Shown here: in pieces, positions 52,582-62,206 of the stretch
Numbering within the stretch: position 1 is the stretch's first letter
How the letters are laid out: each line of letters opens with the position of its first letter
NCBI GenBank assembly: GCA_016712105.1
Contig: JADJRU010000002.1
Span: 1-64,000 of the forward strand
Source of the DNA: Ahniella sp.
Lineage (GTDB): Bacteria > Pseudomonadota > Gammaproteobacteria > Xanthomonadales > Ahniellaceae
Length of the DNA: 64,000 nucleotides
Direction: 5' to 3'
The notes under the pieces: model-generated
Told to the model about the DNA's origin: nothing
Databases searched by the model: none
Seen by the model: the letters and a program-made list of their open reading frames with translations, nothing else
Translations under genes and position numbers: made by a program

Positions 52582-53010
52582 TTAGCGTTGCGGCAGCCCG
52601 AGCTCAGTCAGCGGAACCATGTCGATGCAGTCGACCGGACATGGCGGAATACACAGGTCACACCCGGTGCAGTCGTCCAGCAACACGGTGTGCCATGAAC
52701 TTGTTGGCGCCGACGATCGCGTCGACCGGGCGCCCTGGATGCACTTGGTGCAACCGATACATTCCGCTTCGCGAATCACGGCGACACGGACAGCCTGTTC
52801 GACACCGTTTGCAGGGTTCAGCGTCGCCGCTGCACGCCCCAGCAAATCCGCCAACGCGTCGATACCCGCCTGGCCTCCAGGCGGGCACTGATTGATGTCG
52901 GCCTCACCTTCGGCGATGGCCTCGGCGTAGGGACGACAACCCTGGTAGCCGCACTTGGTGCACTGTGTTTGCGGCAACAGCGCATCGATGCGGTCAGCCA
53001 GCGTCTCCAT
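52582..53010 (-). CDS. rnfB: RnfB-type ferredoxin-like electron-transfer protein (short form, corrupted segment)
   Basis: A 142-residue iron-sulfur protein: an N-terminal RnfB-type 4Fe-4S motif (QTQCTKCGYQGCRPYAEA) and a C-terminal 2[4Fe-4S] ferredoxin (ECIGCTKCIQ ... DDCTGCDLCIPPCPVDCIDM). The membrane helix of full RnfB is missing, and no other rnf gene is here. Between 52690 and 52740 two compensating indels replace ACPVDAIVGANKFM with GARSTRSSAPTSSW, which loses the fourth ligand Cys of the first cluster; the correct reading exists in another frame. The ATG overlaps the metG stop as TGATG. In Xanthomonadales a short rnfB next to metG is common, as far as I recall. Confidence 0.85.
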   Translation of the reverse strand: METLADRIDALLPQTQCTKCGYQGCRPYAEAIAEGEADINQCPPGGQAGIDALADLLGRAAATLNPANGVEQAVRVAVIREAECIGCTKCIQGARSTRSSAPTSSWHTVLLDDCTGCDLCIPPCPVDCIDMVPLTELGLPQR

Positions 53011-55077
53011 CACTTCACCGGCATGCCCGCCTTCGCACCCGCGTCGGCATCCAGCAGGAACAAGTCGGCGCCGCCGCTGCCGGCGGACAGGATCATGCCT
53101 TCCGACATGCCGAAGCGCATCTTGCGCGGCGCAAGGTTGGCAATGAACACGACCGAACGGCCGACCAGTTGTTCCGGCTGTTGATAGGCTTCGCGAATGC
53201 CCGAGAAAATCTGGCGTTCACCGAGATCACCGGCATCGAGCTTGAAGCGCAGCAGCTTGTCGGAGCCTTCCACGAACGCACACTCCAGAACCTTCCCGAC
53301 ACGCAGATCGAGTTTGCTGAAATCTTCGATGCCGATGGTTGCCGGTGCTGCGGCACCAGCTGCTGCGACCGCCGGAGCCGCTTTCGGCGCAGCAGGTTTG
53401 ACCACCGGGATCTGCGTCTCCGGCAGCGGTTTCATGGTTTCCGTATTCGCGGCGACCAAGGCGTCGATCGTCTTGGTGTCAATGCGGGTCAACAAGGGTT
53501 GATACTCCTGAATCGATTGCGCCAGCAGCGGCAGATCGAGGTCCGACCATGCCGTGACCGGCGCGGCAAGGAATGCTTCGGCACGCGCCGAAGTCACCGG
53601 CAGAATCGGTTTCAGGCACGCATTCAACACGCGGAACAGGTTCAACGCCTGCGTACATACCAACTGCAGCTCGGCGTCAGCGCCTTCCTGCTTGGCGAGC
53701 ACCCAAGGCTTGTGATCGTCGACATACCGATTGGCCTCATCAGCCAGCGCCATCGTCGCGCGAACGGCTTCGACATATTCACCGGCGTCGTATCGCGCCA
53801 CCACCGCGTTCAGTCCTTCGACGAACCGCGCGTACATGGCAGGATCCGGCAGGTGTTCAGCCAATTGGCCACCGAAACGTTTACTGATGAATCCGGCCGC
53901 ACGACTGGCGATATTGACGAACTTGCCAACGAGATCCGAGTTCACGCGCGCGACAAAATCCTCGAGGTTCAGATCGAGGTCGACCACCCCTGCGCCCGTC
54001 TTGGCAGCAAAGTAGTAACGGAGATACTCAGGCGGCAAATACTCGAGGTAACTGCGTGCACTGATGAACGTGCCGCGCGACTTCGACATCTTCGCGCCGT
54101 TCACGGTCAGGTAGCCGTTCACATGTAATTCGGTCGGCACGCGGAAACCCGCGCCCTTCAGCATCGCCGGCCAGAACAGACCATGGAAATTGATGATGTC
54201 CTTGCCGAGGAAGTGCCGCATTTCGGTGCGCGAGTCCGGCCCCAGGAATTCGTTTTCGTCCAGGCCATTCTTGCGGCAGTACACGCGAAAACTCGCGAAA
54301 TAGCCGATCGGCGCATCCAGCCAGACGTAGAAATACTTGCCGGGCTCACCCGGAATCTGGAACCCGAAATACGGCGCATCACGCGAGATGTCCCAGGCAC
54401 GCAAACCGGCATCCAGCCATTCCTTCAGCTTGGCTTTCACCGACTCGTGTGCCACCGGACCCGACAGCCATTCCGTCAGGAAATCCTGGTACTTCGGCAA
54501 CTCGAAGAAGAAGTGTTCACTGTCCTTCAACACCGGTGCCGCGCCCGACACCACCGAGTACGGATTCTTCAGATCCGTCGGCGAATAGTTCGCTGCACAC
54601 TTCACAGTTGTCGCCGTATTGATCGGCTGCACCGCAATTCGGACAGACACCCTTGATGTAGCGATCCGGCAGGAACATTTCCTTGACCGGGTCGTAGGGC
54701 TGCTGGATCGTGCGGCGGCTGATGGCACCGGCCGCCTTGAGTCGCTCATAGAACAACTCGGCCAACTCGCGGTTCTCGTCCGAATGGGTCGTGTGGTAAT
54801 GATCGAAATGAATATGGAAATCGGCGAAATCGCGCTCGTGCGCGCTGCGGATATCGGCGATGAACGATTCAGGGCTCACGCCGGCTTTTTCGGCGGCGAG
54901 CATGATCGGAGTCCCGTGTGCATCGTCGGCGCAAACAAAGTGGACTTCGTCCCCGGCCAGTCGGCGCGCGCGCACCCAGATGTCGGCTTGGGCATAACCG
55001 ACCAGATGGCCCAGATGGATATGGCCATTCGCGTAAGGCAAGGCGTTGGTGACCAAAATTCGGCGTTTTGTGCTCAT
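53010..55077 (-). CDS. metG: Methionine-tRNA ligase (one frameshift)
   Basis: A class I synthetase of about 690 residues with the E. coli-type architecture. HIGH motif in NGHIHLGHLVGY, the zinc knuckle CPNCGAADQYGDNCEVC, KMSKS in NGAKMSKSRGTF, and the C-terminal dimerising tRNA-binding domain (GIEDFSKLDLRVGKVLECAFVEGSDKLL). A single indel near 54600, just after the second zinc-knuckle pair, divides the reading frame. Start MSTKRRILVTNALPYANG at 55075-55077. rnfB is translationally coupled at the 3' end. Confidence 0.95.
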
Positions 55078-55173
55078 GGCGACGGCCAGCGGTTCTGAAA
55101 AGAGCGCGATTGTGCCATGAAGCGACCCGATTCCTTCGCCTGCTAGAATATGCGGCTTGCCGAGGATGCCATC

Positions 55174-56541
55174 ATGTCATTGGACGCCCTGAACGCCTTA
55201 TCCCCGCTCGACGGCCGCTACGCCGCCAAAGTTGCCGCCTTGCGCCCCATTTTCAGCGAGTCCGGCCTGATGCAAAGACGCGTCAAGGTCGAGGTCGAAT
55301 GGCTGATCGCGCTGGCCGCGGAACCCGGCATTCCGGAAGTCCCCGCGTTGTCGGCCGACGCGGTGACTTTTCTGCGCGCCCTGCCCGATACATTCGATCT
55401 CGATGCCGCCCGGCGCGTCAAAGCCATCGAGGCGACCACAAACCACGACGTCAAGGCGATCGAATACTGGATCAAGGAACAACTTGTCGGCCAAGCCGAA
55501 CTGGCGTCGCTGTCAGAGTTCGTGCACTTTGCCTGCACGAGTGAAGACATCAACAATCTCGCCTATGCGTTGATGCTGGTCGATGTCCGCGATGGCGTGT
55601 TGTCGCGCCAGGTCGAAGGCATTCGCACCACCCTTGCCGGCATGGCGCACCAGTACGCCGAACTGCCGATGTTGTCGCGCACTCACGGCCAGACCGCGTC
55701 GCCCACCACACTCGGCAAGGAATTGGCGAATGTGGTCGCCCGCATCGACCGACAATTGCTGCAGCTCAAGGCGTGGCAATCTCCCGGCAAGATCAACGGT
55801 GCCGTCGGCAACTTCAATGCCCATGTCATTACTTATCCGGAAGTCGATTGGACCGCGCTGTCCGAGCGATTTGTCCGCAGTCTGGGCCTGGACTGGAATC
55901 CGCTGACCACCCAGATCGAACCCCATGACGGCGTGGCGGAACTGGCGGATATCTGTCGGCGCCTCGGCACGATCCTGATCGACTTCGCGCGCGATGTATG
56001 GGGTTATGTGTCGCTGGGATACTTCGCACAGGCACTCAAGCCCGGCGAAGTAGGTTCATCGACGATGCCGCATAAAGTGAATCCGATCGACTTCGAGAAT
56101 GCCGAAGGCAACTTCGGACTCGCCAATGCCCTGTTCGGCCATTTCAGCGAGAAGCTGCCGATTTCGCGCTGGCAGCGTGACCTCACCGATTCCACCGTGT
56201 TGCGTGCACTGGGTTCCGCGTTCGGCCATCTGGTCATCGCACTCGATTCGCTGGCGCGGGGACTTGGCAAGTTGCGGGTCAACGAGGGCCGACTGGCCGA
56301 GGACCTGACCGACAGCCCGGAAGTTCTCGCCGAAGCCGTACAAACCGTCATGCGCCGTTATGGTTTGCCGGAACCTTACGAACAATTGAAGGCGCTGACA
56401 CGCGGCCAGGGCATCACGCCGGAACGCCTGCGCACGTTTGTCGACCAATTGGCCTTGCCGGATTCAGTGAAGGCCTCGCTGCGTGACCTGACGCCTGCCC
56501 AATACATCGGGCTTGCCGCAGAGCTAGCCCGCCGCGTCTGA
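55174..56541 (+). CDS. purB: Adenylosuccinate lyase
   Basis: Catalyses two steps of purine synthesis (SAICAR to AICAR and adenylosuccinate to AMP), cytosolic homotetramer. MSLDALNALSPLDGRYAAK is the start, with GAGG upstream of the ATG at 55174. The catalytic SEFVHFACTSEDINN, RTHGQTASPTTLGKE and GSSTMPHKVNPIDFENAEGN segments are intact; 455 residues is the E. coli-type length. It is divergent from metG, with 96 bases between. Confidence 0.96.
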   Translation: MSLDALNALSPLDGRYAAKVAALRPIFSESGLMQRRVKVEVEWLIALAAEPGIPEVPALSADAVTFLRALPDTFDLDAARRVKAIEATTNHDVKAIEYWIKEQLVGQAELASLSEFVHFACTSEDINNLAYALMLVDVRDGVLSRQVEGIRTTLAGMAHQYAELPMLSRTHGQTASPTTLGKELANVVARIDRQLLQLKAWQSPGKINGAVGNFNAHVITYPEVDWTALSERFVRSLGLDWNPLTTQIEPHDGVAELADICRRLGTILIDFARDVWGYVSLGYFAQALKPGEVGSSTMPHKVNPIDFENAEGNFGLANALFGHFSEKLPISRWQRDLTDSTVLRALGSAFGHLVIALDSLARGLGKLRVNEGRLAEDLTDSPEVLAEAVQTVMRRYGLPEPYEQLKALTRGQGITPERLRTFVDQLALPDSVKASLRDLTPAQYIGLAAELARRV

Positions 56542-56549
56542 GAAGGCGG

Positions 56550-57017
56550 TCAGCGCCCTGGCTTGTCAGCCAGGTCCGGAATGTGCCGGACTTGCCTGCC
56601 GCAGCACGCGGTTTCGCCCCGGATGAGCGCCTGACGGCCACTTCCCAGATACTGCAATTGCACGCGCACATCGGGCGAAGCTGTGCGCGCTCCGCCCTTG
56701 TCCGGCCATTCGATCAACAGCACCGACTGCGCATCGGCAAGACCGCTCAAATCGATCTGTTCGAGCTCATCCGGATCCACCACGCGATACAAATCGAAAT
56801 GATGGATATGTCCGAACGGCACCGCGTAACTCTCGACCAGCGTGTAGGTGGGGCTTTTGACGCGTGCGTCGGGCAGCAGGGTCTGGATCAGCGCACGCGC
56901 CAGGCTGGTTTTGCCGGCGCCCAGATCCCCTTCCAGCGCCACCATCAAGGGCGGTTTCAGAACGGTTGCCAGACGCGCGCCGAGTTCCTGCGTCGCGGCT
57001 TCATCCGCCAGTTCCAT
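56550..57017 (-). CDS. tsaE: tRNA threonylcarbamoyladenosine biosynthesis ATPase TsaE
   Basis: A P-loop ATPase of 155 residues that activates the TsaBD complex for t6A37 modification of tRNA. Walker A is GDLGAGKTSLA (30-40); VKSPTYTLVESY and HHFDLYRVVDPDELEQIDL are family signatures, and LLIEWPDKG supplies Walker B-like residues. It sits 10 bases after the nnr stop, the standard nnr-tsaE order. The last 20 codons overlap a CCTGGC/GCCAGG hairpin that may end transcription with convergent purB. Confidence 0.93.
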   Translation of the reverse strand: MELADEAATQELGARLATVLKPPLMVALEGDLGAGKTSLARALIQTLLPDARVKSPTYTLVESYAVPFGHIHHFDLYRVVDPDELEQIDLSGLADAQSVLLIEWPDKGGARTASPDVRVQLQYLGSGRQALIRGETACCGRQVRHIPDLADKPGR

Positions 57018-57027
57018 AGACGCTCAT

Positions 57028-58497
57028 TCATGCCGACATCTCACCGAGTTCGTCGATCACTGCAGAAGGCGTGACGGCCCTTTCACCCAGACGCGCAGCA
57101 ATCCGGTCACCTGCCTGCGCATGCAGCAGCGTCGCCACGCAAGCCATGGACCAGGCGTCATCCGATTGCGCCATCAGGCCGCCCCCCAATCCACTCAGTA
57201 CATCCCCCATGCCGGCGGCGGCCATACCCGGATTACCTGCTGCACAGATGGCCAGTCGCCCATCCGGATGGGCCAGCACCGTGCCAGCACCTTTCAGCAC
57301 GCAGATCGCACCAAAACGCTGCGCGATCGCGGCTGCAGCGCCTGGCCGATCCGAATGGACTTCCGGCGTGCTGATTCCCAACAATCGGGCGGCCTCGGTC
57401 GGGTGGGGTGTCAGCACCACACGATCAGTCAAACGCCGCGGCGACCTGGCAAGCAGATTCAGTGCATCCGCATCCAGCAACAGTCGCTGCCGGGTTGCCG
57501 CGCAGGCGTTCACAACCTGGTCCAGCAACACGTTCGCGGCATCTGCCTGCCCCACACCCGGTCCCATCACGATCGAGTCGGCATGTGACATCCATTCCTG
57601 CAGAGCGCTGCATCACTCGAAGCCATCACTTCGGGATGGCGTACCAGCGATGCGGCCACCGCTTCGGGCGTACTGAACAGTTGAACATAACCGGGCGCCG
57701 CACGACGCAGCGCCAGCGGCCAACAGCGCCGCACCCGCCATGCCCGGTGCGCCTGCAATCAGCAAGGCTCGGCCGAATGTCCCTTTGTGCGCGAGCGTCG
57801 GTCGTCGCTTGAACCAGGGTTCCAGATCGGCCTTGCCAAGCAAGTGCGCAGAACAATCGGGCTCGGCAAGCCCGAGGTCATCACACATCACGCGCCCTGC
57901 GCGCGCTTTGCCGTCACCCGTGAACAGGCCCCGTTTGCCGGCAATCATCGCCAAGGTCAGGTTTGCGCGGACCGCAACACCGGGACACGCACCGGAATCC
58001 GTGTGGACGCCGGACGGCAAGTCGATCGACAGCAAGGGCTTCCCGGCGCGATGGATCGCCTGGATGACCGTGGCAGCAAGACCATCTGGTGCTCGGGTCA
58101 GGCCAATGCCGAACAGCGCGTCGACAATCAGGTCGGTGCGCGCGAGATCAATCGCTTCGGAACACAGTTCGATTGAACCACCCGAGTCGCGCCAGAGCGC
58201 CCGCGCGCGGATCGCTTCTTCGGCACGACTTTCAGCAGTGATGGCCAGCACGCGAGGCTGCAGTCCGGCATTCCTGAGCAGACTGGCCAGCGCAAACCCG
58301 TCGCCACCATTGTTGCCCGGACCGCAAACGATGGTGATGTGCCGGGCCTCCGGCCAAGTCACGCGCAGGCACCGAAAGGCCGACGCTGCGGCGCGCTGCA
58401 TCAGGTCAAACAGGCTGCAACCAAGACGAACCGCTTCCGAACGTTCAAACGCCCGGATCTCGACTTCGGAGCACAACATGTGGATGGGTCGCAACAT
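57028..58497 (-). CDS. nnr: Bifunctional NAD(P)H-hydrate epimerase/dehydratase (two frameshifts)
   Basis: Repairs damaged NAD(P)H hydrates. The N-terminal epimerase (YjeF_N) has CGPGNNGGDGFALA and ALFGIGLTR; the C-terminal ADP-dependent dehydratase has GTFGRALLIAGAPGMAGAA, ADALNLL, LTPHPTEAARLL and the catalytic GMGDVLSGLGGG. The region around 57600-57710 is broken by two indels; reading GYVQLFSTPEAVAASLVRHPEVM in the middle frame restores continuity. MLRPIHMLCSEVE at 58497 or the second Met at 58479 are possible starts. Confidence 0.9.
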
Positions 58498-58607
58498 GTC
58501 TTCATGATACCGGGGCCGAAGCCGGTTAAAGCATGTGCCGGGACGATGATTGCCACTTGCCCAGCGAGGCGCCTTGCTGCATAAACAATCGTCCTGCGGA
58601 GCCTTCC

Positions 58608-60971
58608 ATGTCCTATCGATTGCCCTTGATGATGCTGCTGTCTGCCTGCGCGTACGTCGCATCGGCCGCCGAACCACCGAAGGACCCTCTGACAGGTGCC
58701 ACGGCCGATCCCGGTTTGTTGCCGCTGTTCGTCAACGATGCCGAGGGCCAGGTTTGGCTTGATGTGAGCGAATCGACCGAACCCCTGCTGCTGGTCAGTA
58801 CGATCGTCCATGCACTGGGGTCGAACGATGTCGGCCTGGACCGTGCGCAGAACGGCGAGCCTCGCCTTGTGGAATTCCGCACGGTCGGCAAACGTGTCCT
58901 GCTGGTGCAACGAAACACGCGTTATGTGGCTCACAGCGCCGACGCCGACGAAGCGCTGGCCGCCCGGGAAGCATTTGCCGAGTCGGTACTGTGGTCGTCG
59001 GAATGGCAATCGAGTCCGAGCCGGCCCAAGTCAAAGCTGGTCGATCTCGGATCACTCGCGAAACTCGATCTGCATGGTGTGGCCGATCGGCTCAAACAGA
59101 CACAACAAGGCGCTCACACACTCGACGAAGGCCGCAGCGTAGTGTTGGCGGCGCAAAGTGCGAGTTTTCCGGACAACATCGAGGTCTCGGCATTACTCAC
59201 CTTTTCCGGTTCCGGCGAAGGGCCTTTTGTGCAGCAGGTCGCTGCCGACCAGAAGTCGCTGACGCTGACCCAGCAACTGAGTTTCGTGCGGCTGCCTGGC
59301 CCGGGTTTTGAGGCCCGCGCCTATCATCCGGCATCGGGTGGTTTCAGCATCGGTCGTCTGGACTTTGCGCAGGCCATCGACGCGCCGCTGGAGCAACGGA
59401 TCCAGCCGCGTTTCCGGCTCGAAAAACCGATCCGACTGCCGCCCGAAGCCCAGTGCGAAAACCAATCGTGTTTTACCTCGATCGCGGCACACCGGAGCCC
59501 ATTCGCAGCGCCCTGCTGGAAGGCGCGAACTGGTGGCGCGAGGCTTTCGATGCGGCAGGATTCATCGACGCATTCCGTGCCGAGATCGCGCCCGCCGACG
59601 TCGACATGAGTGACGTGCGCTTCAACACGATCACCTGGACACACCGCGCCACGCGAGGCTGGTCGTATGGCGGCGGACTGATCGATCCGCGCACCGGCGA
59701 AATCATCAAGGGCTACGTCAACCTCGGCTCGCAGCGAGTTCGGCAGGACCTGTTGATCGCCGAAGGACTGCTCGGTCCGTACGCAGCCGGCGCCGATCCT
59801 GCCCTGAAGCAAGAAGCGATCGATATGGCATTACATCGGCTGAAACAATTGGCGGCTCATGAAGTCGGTCATGCATTGGGTTTTGCGCACAATTTTGCAG
59901 CCAGTCGAACGGGCAACGGCTCCGTACTCGACTACCCGCATCCGCAGATCCGCATCACCGACACCGGCACGCTTCGGCTGGATCGTGCCTATGACACCGG
60001 CGTCGGCGCCTGGGACAAGTTCGTCATCGCGCATGCCTATGGCGTGTTCCCGCCCTCGCAGGAAGCACCGATGCTCGCGAAACTGCGAGCGGACATCCTT
60101 GACCTGGGTTACCACTATGTATCGGATGCCGATGCTCGCGCACCAAGTGACGCCCATGCGGAAGGTTTGTTGTGGGACATCCCGGGTGATGCACTAGATT
60201 GCCCTGGCGGGTTTTGCCGAGGGCGCCCTGCCCCCAAATCGGCAATCCGGCGAAACCGAGCGTCGGCTGGTGCCCATCTACTTGCTGCACCGGTATCAGA
60301 CCGATGCAGTCGCCAGGCTGTTGGGTGGTGTCGAATACGGCTATGGCGTGATCAACGATCCGGGCATCGCTCAACGCGCGGTTGTTGCAGAACGCCAGCA
60401 TGCAGCGGTATCGGCCCTCGCCGGCCTGCTGGCGATCGATGTCTTGCGGATTCCGGACGCCATCGAGCCCCTGCTGGTGCCCCCGGCAACCGAATATCTG
60501 CGCTCAACGGAACATTTCGACACGCGGATGGCACCCTTGTTCGATCCAGTGGAAGCGGCAAGGGTGGCGACCGCCGTGGTCAGCCTGCACGCCTTCGACG
60601 CTGCGCGCCTGAATCGCGTGTATTGGCAGCGCGCGAAGGAACCCGCACAGCCCGGGCTGTCTGATGTGTTCCAGAAACTGCTGGTCGACCCATGGACCGA
60701 ACGCCATGACGCCGACCACGATGCGGCCATCGCTCGCGCGAGGAACTGGACGATGCTTGATGCCGCCGTACAACTGGCCGAAAGCGGGCAATTACACGCT
60801 GACGCGCAGGCGCAATGGCGAGGTTTGCTCGGCAACCTCGCCGAGAGACTCTCCAGCACGCGCGACGGTGCATCAAGACAAGCCGGCGCTTGGCTGACGC
60901 AATACCTGAGCGAGCCCGCTTCGGTAAAACTCCGGGCCCTGCCCCGCATTCCGCCTGGCGCGCCCATTTGA
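58608..60971 (+). CDS. Secreted zinc-dependent metalloprotease, DUF5117/DUF5118-like (two frameshifts)
   Basis: About 787 residues. The signal peptide is MSYRLPLMMLLSACAYVASAA. A large N-terminal beta domain (FVNDAEGQVWLDVSE; EARAYHPASGGFSIGRLDF) precedes the metzincin-like catalytic core with HEVGHALGFAHNF (HExxHxxGxxH) and the Asp/Trp region YDTGVGAWDKFVIAHAYG. Indels near 59455 and 60200 break the frame; correction gives GFAEGALPPNRQSGETERRLVP at the second. The ATG at 58608 has CGGAG upstream. Probable extracellular protein degradation; natural substrate unknown. Confidence 0.87.
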
Positions 60972-61332
60972 AGAATGCTGGCGCGTGAATGGCTGGCGCT
61001 GAACGCAAGCTAAGCCCGGCTGCTTGCGACGGTGTGAGGCTTGCGCTCCGCGCCGGCCTCCCACGCTCTTGCACGGCAAGGCAGACCCATACCGACCTTG
61101 ACGCCCGAATCCTGTCAAGCTACCCGCACAAAGATGCAACGATCTTCCTGATCAGGAATGTCTTCGAGTCTCCAGGGCTCAAGCTTCCACTGGCAAATCA
61201 CAGCTCGGCCACTTTGCACACGATTGATGAAGTCTGTTCCATGGCGCGGACCATGAATGGCGCACACGATGTTGAATGGGTGGTTCAACCATTCGCATCC
61301 CATACCCCCCCCTCCATGTATCGAGCGACCTG
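60972..61332. other. Gap with a diverged REP-like element
   Basis: No supported gene. A 114-codon open frame (60989-61333) has no family look and crosses the repeat. The element at 60992-61028, GCTGGCGCTGAACGCAAGC then TAAGCCCGGCTGCTTGCG, is a diverged copy of REP family A. A C8 run at 61305-61312 sits just upstream of the crp-type start. Confidence 0.55.
60992..61028 (+). repeat. REP-like element, family A (diverged, single)
   Basis: It shares GCTGGCGCTGA and AAGCCC-GC blocks with the copies at 62128 and 62178 but has mismatches in the loop. It lies 20 bases past the metalloprotease stop. Confidence 0.55.
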
Positions 61333-62175
61333 ATGCACACAAAGCCCGAACCTCAGCAGAATCATCTCCTGGCAGCCTTGGCGCCGGACGTACAGAGCCG
61401 TCTGTTCGGCCACCTTGAACTGGTGCCCTTGCCGCTCCGCGCGCTGCTGTATGAATCCAAACGCCCCATGCGCCACGTCTATTTTCCGACCGACTCGATT
61501 GTCTCGATGCAGTACATGATGGAGAACGGCACCTCCACCGCGATCTCGGTGGTGGGCAACGAAGGATTACTCGGAATCACGCTGTTCCTTGGCGGCGAAA
61601 GCACACCCAGCCGTTCGGTGGTGCAGAGTGCCGGTTACGCCTATCGACTGCCAAGGAGCCGGGTCAAGGAAGAGTTCAATCGCCACGGGCAGTTGCTGAT
61701 GCTGATGCTGCGTTACACCCAGGCGCTGATCACGCAGGTCTCGCAGACCGCCGTATGTAACCGTCATCATTCGATCCACCAACAACTCTGCCGCTGGCTC
61801 CTGCTTTCGATGGATCGCCTGTCGAACAATCGCTTGACGATGACGCAGGAATTCATCGCCAACATGCTCGGGGTTCGCCGTGAAGGCGTCACGCTGGCAG
61901 CCTTGAAGTTGCAGCAACTCGGCGTAATCTCGTACTCGCGCGGATTGATCAAGGTGCTGGACCGCGAGCAGCTCGAATCGCTGAGTTGCGAGTGTTACAG
62001 CGCGGTCAAGAAGGAAACGGACCTGCTGCTCGACTATCTGCCCCAGCGCCAGATCATCAAGAATGCCGACGTGATCCCGACTGCGACGCTGCCGCTGGCT
62101 TCGGCTGGTGTTGAGCCGGTTGTGCAGGCTGGTGCTGAGCGAAGCGAAGCCCAGCTTGCGACAATGGTGAGGTGA
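61333..62175 (+). CDS. Crp/Fnr-family transcriptional regulator
   Basis: A 280-residue regulator. The N-terminal cNMP-type beta roll (LELVPLPLRALLYESKRPMRHVYFPTDSIVSMQYM; GNEGLLGITLFLGG) lacks the usual cAMP phosphate-cassette Arg-Ser, so the ligand is probably not cAMP. The C-terminal winged helix has TMTQEFIANMLGVRREGVTLAALKLQQLG. Met at 61333 (MHTKPEPQQNHLL) is preferred; an upstream Met at 61276 is open but unsupported. The last 16 codons, encoding GAERSEAQLATMVR, come from REP element A, which suggests the repeat inserted at and extended the 3' end. Confidence 0.85.
   Translation: MHTKPEPQQNHLLAALAPDVQSRLFGHLELVPLPLRALLYESKRPMRHVYFPTDSIVSMQYMMENGTSTAISVVGNEGLLGITLFLGGESTPSRSVVQSAGYAYRLPRSRVKEEFNRHGQLLMLMLRYTQALITQVSQTAVCNRHHSIHQQLCRWLLLSMDRLSNNRLTMTQEFIANMLGVRREGVTLAALKLQQLGVISYSRGLIKVLDREQLESLSCECYSAVKKETDLLLDYLPQRQIIKNADVIPTATLPLASAGVEPVVQAGAERSEAQLATMVR
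62128..62160 (+). repeat. REP-like element, family A (forward arm, inside crp-type 3' end)
   Basis: GCTGGTGCTGAGCGAAGCG continuing AAGCCCAGCTTGCG, in-frame within the last codons of the Crp-type gene. Inverted partner at 62178-62206, 17 bases away: a tight BIME-like pair. Confidence 0.78.
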
Positions 62176-62177
62176 CT

Positions 62178-62206
62178 AGCTGGGCTGCGCTTCGCTCAGC
62201 GCCAGC
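62178..62206 (-). repeat. REP-like element, family A (reverse arm)
   Basis: The reverse complement GCTGGCGCTGAGCGAAGCG then CAGCCCAGCT matches the forward arm closely. It touches the stop codon (62206-62208) of the convergent diguanylate cyclase and probably serves as a bidirectional terminator. Confidence 0.78.

Noticed and set aside
60989..61333. 114-codon open frame between the metalloprotease and Crp-type genes
   Set aside because: It begins in a REP-like element, has no RBS or family resemblance and overlaps the next gene's start.
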